Positions 5,505 through 6,726 of a DNA stretch of 6,726 nt are shown piece after piece. A program made the position numbers and the translations under genes. This DNA is from Chloroflexota bacterium (lineage in GTDB: Bacteria; Chloroflexota; UBA6077; CF-72): positions 1 through 6,726 of the forward strand of contig JAFAWJ010000961.1 of the NCBI GenBank assembly GCA_019242065.1, in the 5' to 3' direction. The notes under the pieces were generated by a model. It was not told the origin of the DNA. It saw only the letters and a program-made list of their open reading frames with translations, and did not search any database. The stretch's first letter is position 1. Every line of letters starts with the position of its first letter.

Positions 5505-6602
5505 TTACATTTCGATGATCGCGCGTCCGGCAATCTCGCCGCGCGCCAGCGCGGTGTACGCCTCGTCGACCTGCTCGAGGTGGTAGCGGCGCGTCACCAC
5601 GTCCTCGGGACGGAACACGCCGCGCGCGGCCAGGTCGAGCACCCGTGGCATGTCGCTGCGCGTCCGCGCGCCGTACGAGCCAATCACGCGCTGCGAGCGA
5701 CGGACGAGGCGGGTGATTTCCAGCGGCGCGGTGGTGGTGCCCGGCGCAATCCCGATCGCCACCATGCGCCCGCCGTCGCGTAGCACCTCGCTGGCCTGAA
5801 TGAACGTCTCCGCGCGGCCCAGCGCCTCGAACGCGACGTCCACCCCGGCGCCATCCGTAAGCTCGCGGACGGTGGCGACCACGTTGTCGCGGGCGCCGTT
5901 GACCGTGTGCGTCGCGCCGAGGCGTCGGGCCATCTCCAGTTTGTCGTCGACGATGTCGATCGCAATGATCTGCGAGGCGCCGAACGCGTGCGCCACCTGG
6001 ACCAGGTTCATCCCGACGCCGCCGACGGCGACCACCGCCACGCTTTCGCCGGTGCGCAGGTCCGCGCTGTGGCGCACTGCGCCGTAGGCGGTGAACACGG
6101 CGCACCCCAGGATGGCGGCCTCGTGGCGCTGGGCTCCAGGTGGCAGTGGAAAGACATCCGTGGCGGGGACAACCGCGTAGTCCGCCAGGCCGCCCATCGA
6201 ATACATCCACAGCGGCGTACCGTCGGCACGCGTCAGGCGCGTCTCTCCGTCGTACAGTGTGCCCTTCAGTCGATTCATCCCGAAGAACGTCTCGCACAGG
6301 TCGTCGCGACCCTGCACACAGAACCGACAGGTCCCACACGGCATGACGAAGGCGCAGGCGACCGGCGTGCCTTCGGCCGGACCGTCGACGCCGGGCCCGA
6401 GCGCCGCAACGCTGCCAGCGATCTCATGGCCCAGCACACACGGCGTTGGGAAGGCCACCTCGCCTTTGACGACGTGCAGATCCGTGTGACACACACCACA
6501 CGATCCGACCTTTACCAGGATTTCGCCGGCCCGCGGTGTCGGAACGGGTACGTCCTCGATGTGCAAATGTTGATTTGCCGCGTCCAGGACTGCTGCACGC
6601 AT
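5505..6602 (-). CDS. Zinc-dependent alcohol dehydrogenase (medium-chain MDR family)
   Basis: This complete 365-residue enzyme oxidises alcohols (or reduces carbonyls) with NAD(P). Catalytic zinc ligands are Cys38 in GVCHTD, His59 with Glu60 in GHE, and Cys167 in LGCAVFTAYGA. The four structural-zinc cysteines are Cys89, Cys92, Cys95 and Cys103 in the lobe MPCGTCRFC...DDLC. The nucleotide-binding loop is AVGGVGMN (192-199). Asp216 at the end of the next strand (IIAIDI) favours NAD over NADP. All key residues are present, so it should be active; the substrate is not predictable. The start is supported by AAGGAG 10 nt upstream, lying inside the 3' end of the preceding gene. It is sandwiched between the LLM oxidoreductase (4 bp upstream) and the dienelactone-hydrolase-like gene (21 bp downstream), so the three are almost surely co-transcribed. 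Confidence 0.97.
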   Translation of the reverse strand: MRAAVLDAANQHLHIEDVPVPTPRAGEILVKVGSCGVCHTDLHVVKGEVAFPTPCVLGHEIAGSVAALGPGVDGPAEGTPVACAFVMPCGTCRFCVQGRDDLCETFFGMNRLKGTLYDGETRLTRADGTPLWMYSMGGLADYAVVPATDVFPLPPGAQRHEAAILGCAVFTAYGAVRHSADLRTGESVAVVAVGGVGMNLVQVAHAFGASQIIAIDIVDDKLEMARRLGATHTVNGARDNVVATVRELTDGAGVDVAFEALGRAETFIQASEVLRDGGRMVAIGIAPGTTTAPLEITRLVRRSQRVIGSYGARTRSDMPRVLDLAARGVFRPEDVVTRRYHLEQVDEAYTALARGEIAGRAIIEM

Positions 6603-6606
6603 GTGC

Positions 6607-6726
6607 CTATTGCTCCTTCATTCGCGCTACGACGCGGGCGAACTCGTCCATCACCCGCCCCTGAACCACGTAGTAACTCACGCCGAATTCCGCGCGTCGC
6701 GCCAGCAGCGCCTCGGCAATCGCATC
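6607..6726 (-). CDS. LLM-class F420-dependent oxidoreductase, C-terminal end (partial)
   Basis: Only the last 39 residues and the TAG stop are inside the window; the gene enters from the right edge. The visible part has the pattern RR-EFGVSYYVV followed by MDEFARVVARM, which is typical of the C-terminus of LLM-class F420-dependent oxidoreductases of the MSMEG_2516 type (RFGVSY-V, then FAPVVARL). Those are cytoplasmic TIM-barrel enzymes that transfer hydride with coenzyme F420. The identification rests on a short tail, so the family call is moderate and the exact substrate is unknown. The stop lies 4 bp before the alcohol dehydrogenase ATG, and the AAGGAG of that gene is inside this coding sequence, indicating translational coupling. 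Confidence 0.8.
   Translation of the reverse strand, partial: DAIAEALLARRAEFGVSYYVVQGRVMDEFARVVARMKEQ
6613..6618 (-). promoter_or_regulatory. Ribosome binding site of the alcohol dehydrogenase
   Basis: Read on the minus strand, AAGGAG lies 10 nt before the ATG at 6602 and encodes Lys-Glu near the end of the upstream LLM oxidoreductase. It is the strongest Shine-Dalgarno in the window and fixes the dehydrogenase start. Confidence 0.7.

Noticed and set aside
5494..6339. Minus-strand 281-residue ORF overlapping the alcohol dehydrogenase
   Set aside because: It is Arg/Gly-rich shadow sequence; the dehydrogenase frame has every zinc ligand and the nucleotide-binding motif.
1..6726. Mobile element, phage, toxin-antitoxin or defence system
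   Set aside because: No transposase, integrase, nuclease, helicase or terminal inverted repeats were seen; apart from the unidentified membrane proteins, the genes belong to ordinary metabolic and binding families.
1..6726. tRNA or rRNA genes
   Set aside because: Nearly all bases lie in convincing coding frames, and no cloverleaf or rRNA-like segment was recognised in the small gaps.

Overview
The window is GC-rich (strong G/C bias at third codon positions) and almost completely coding. The best guess at its source is a Chloroflexota-type bacterium, with a high-GC actinobacterium as the main alternative. The reasons are the C-terminal end of an F420-type LLM oxidoreductase, a propeller protein with a single C-terminal anchor, an orphan BtuF/FhuD-like protein, very short or absent leaders, and scarce Shine-Dalgarno sequences. 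This placement is an inference; no rRNA or marker gene is present.

Layout. Positions 1-160 hold a 49-bp tandem repeat of three full copies plus degenerate or cut-off ends, running off the left edge. It lies just downstream of a minus-strand multi-pass membrane protein gene resembling the VC0807 family (175-930). That gene is divergent from a plus-strand NHL/six-bladed beta-propeller protein (957-2138), and an AT-rich -10-like element between them can be read on both strands. From 3891 leftward runs a minus-strand set: a class I SAM-dependent methyltransferase (3043-3891), a multi-pass membrane protein of unknown role (2209-2976), and a 57-residue two-helix membrane protein (2013-2186). The small gene overlaps the 3' end of the propeller gene in antisense.

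Divergent from the methyltransferase, with only 15 bp between start codons, is a BtuF/FhuD-like cobalamin/iron-complex-binding protein without a signal peptide (3907-4707). It converges on a minus-strand operon, and a perfect palindrome at the junction contains both stop codons. The operon reads, in transcription order, LLM-class F420-dependent oxidoreductase (C-terminal 39 residues only, cut by the right edge), zinc-dependent alcohol dehydrogenase (5505-6602), then dienelactone-hydrolase-family protein (4716-5483). Gaps of 4 and 21 bp suggest one transcript, plausibly for oxidation and hydrolysis of small organic compounds.

The most unusual signal is the 49-bp repeat. Read on the minus strand, each unit is a complete 14-codon micro-ORF, a TGA stop and a 4-nt spacer to the next start. 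Most differences between copies are synonymous in that frame. The first micro-ORF starts inside the stop codon of the upstream membrane protein gene. No known defence, CRISPR or mobile-element system was found.
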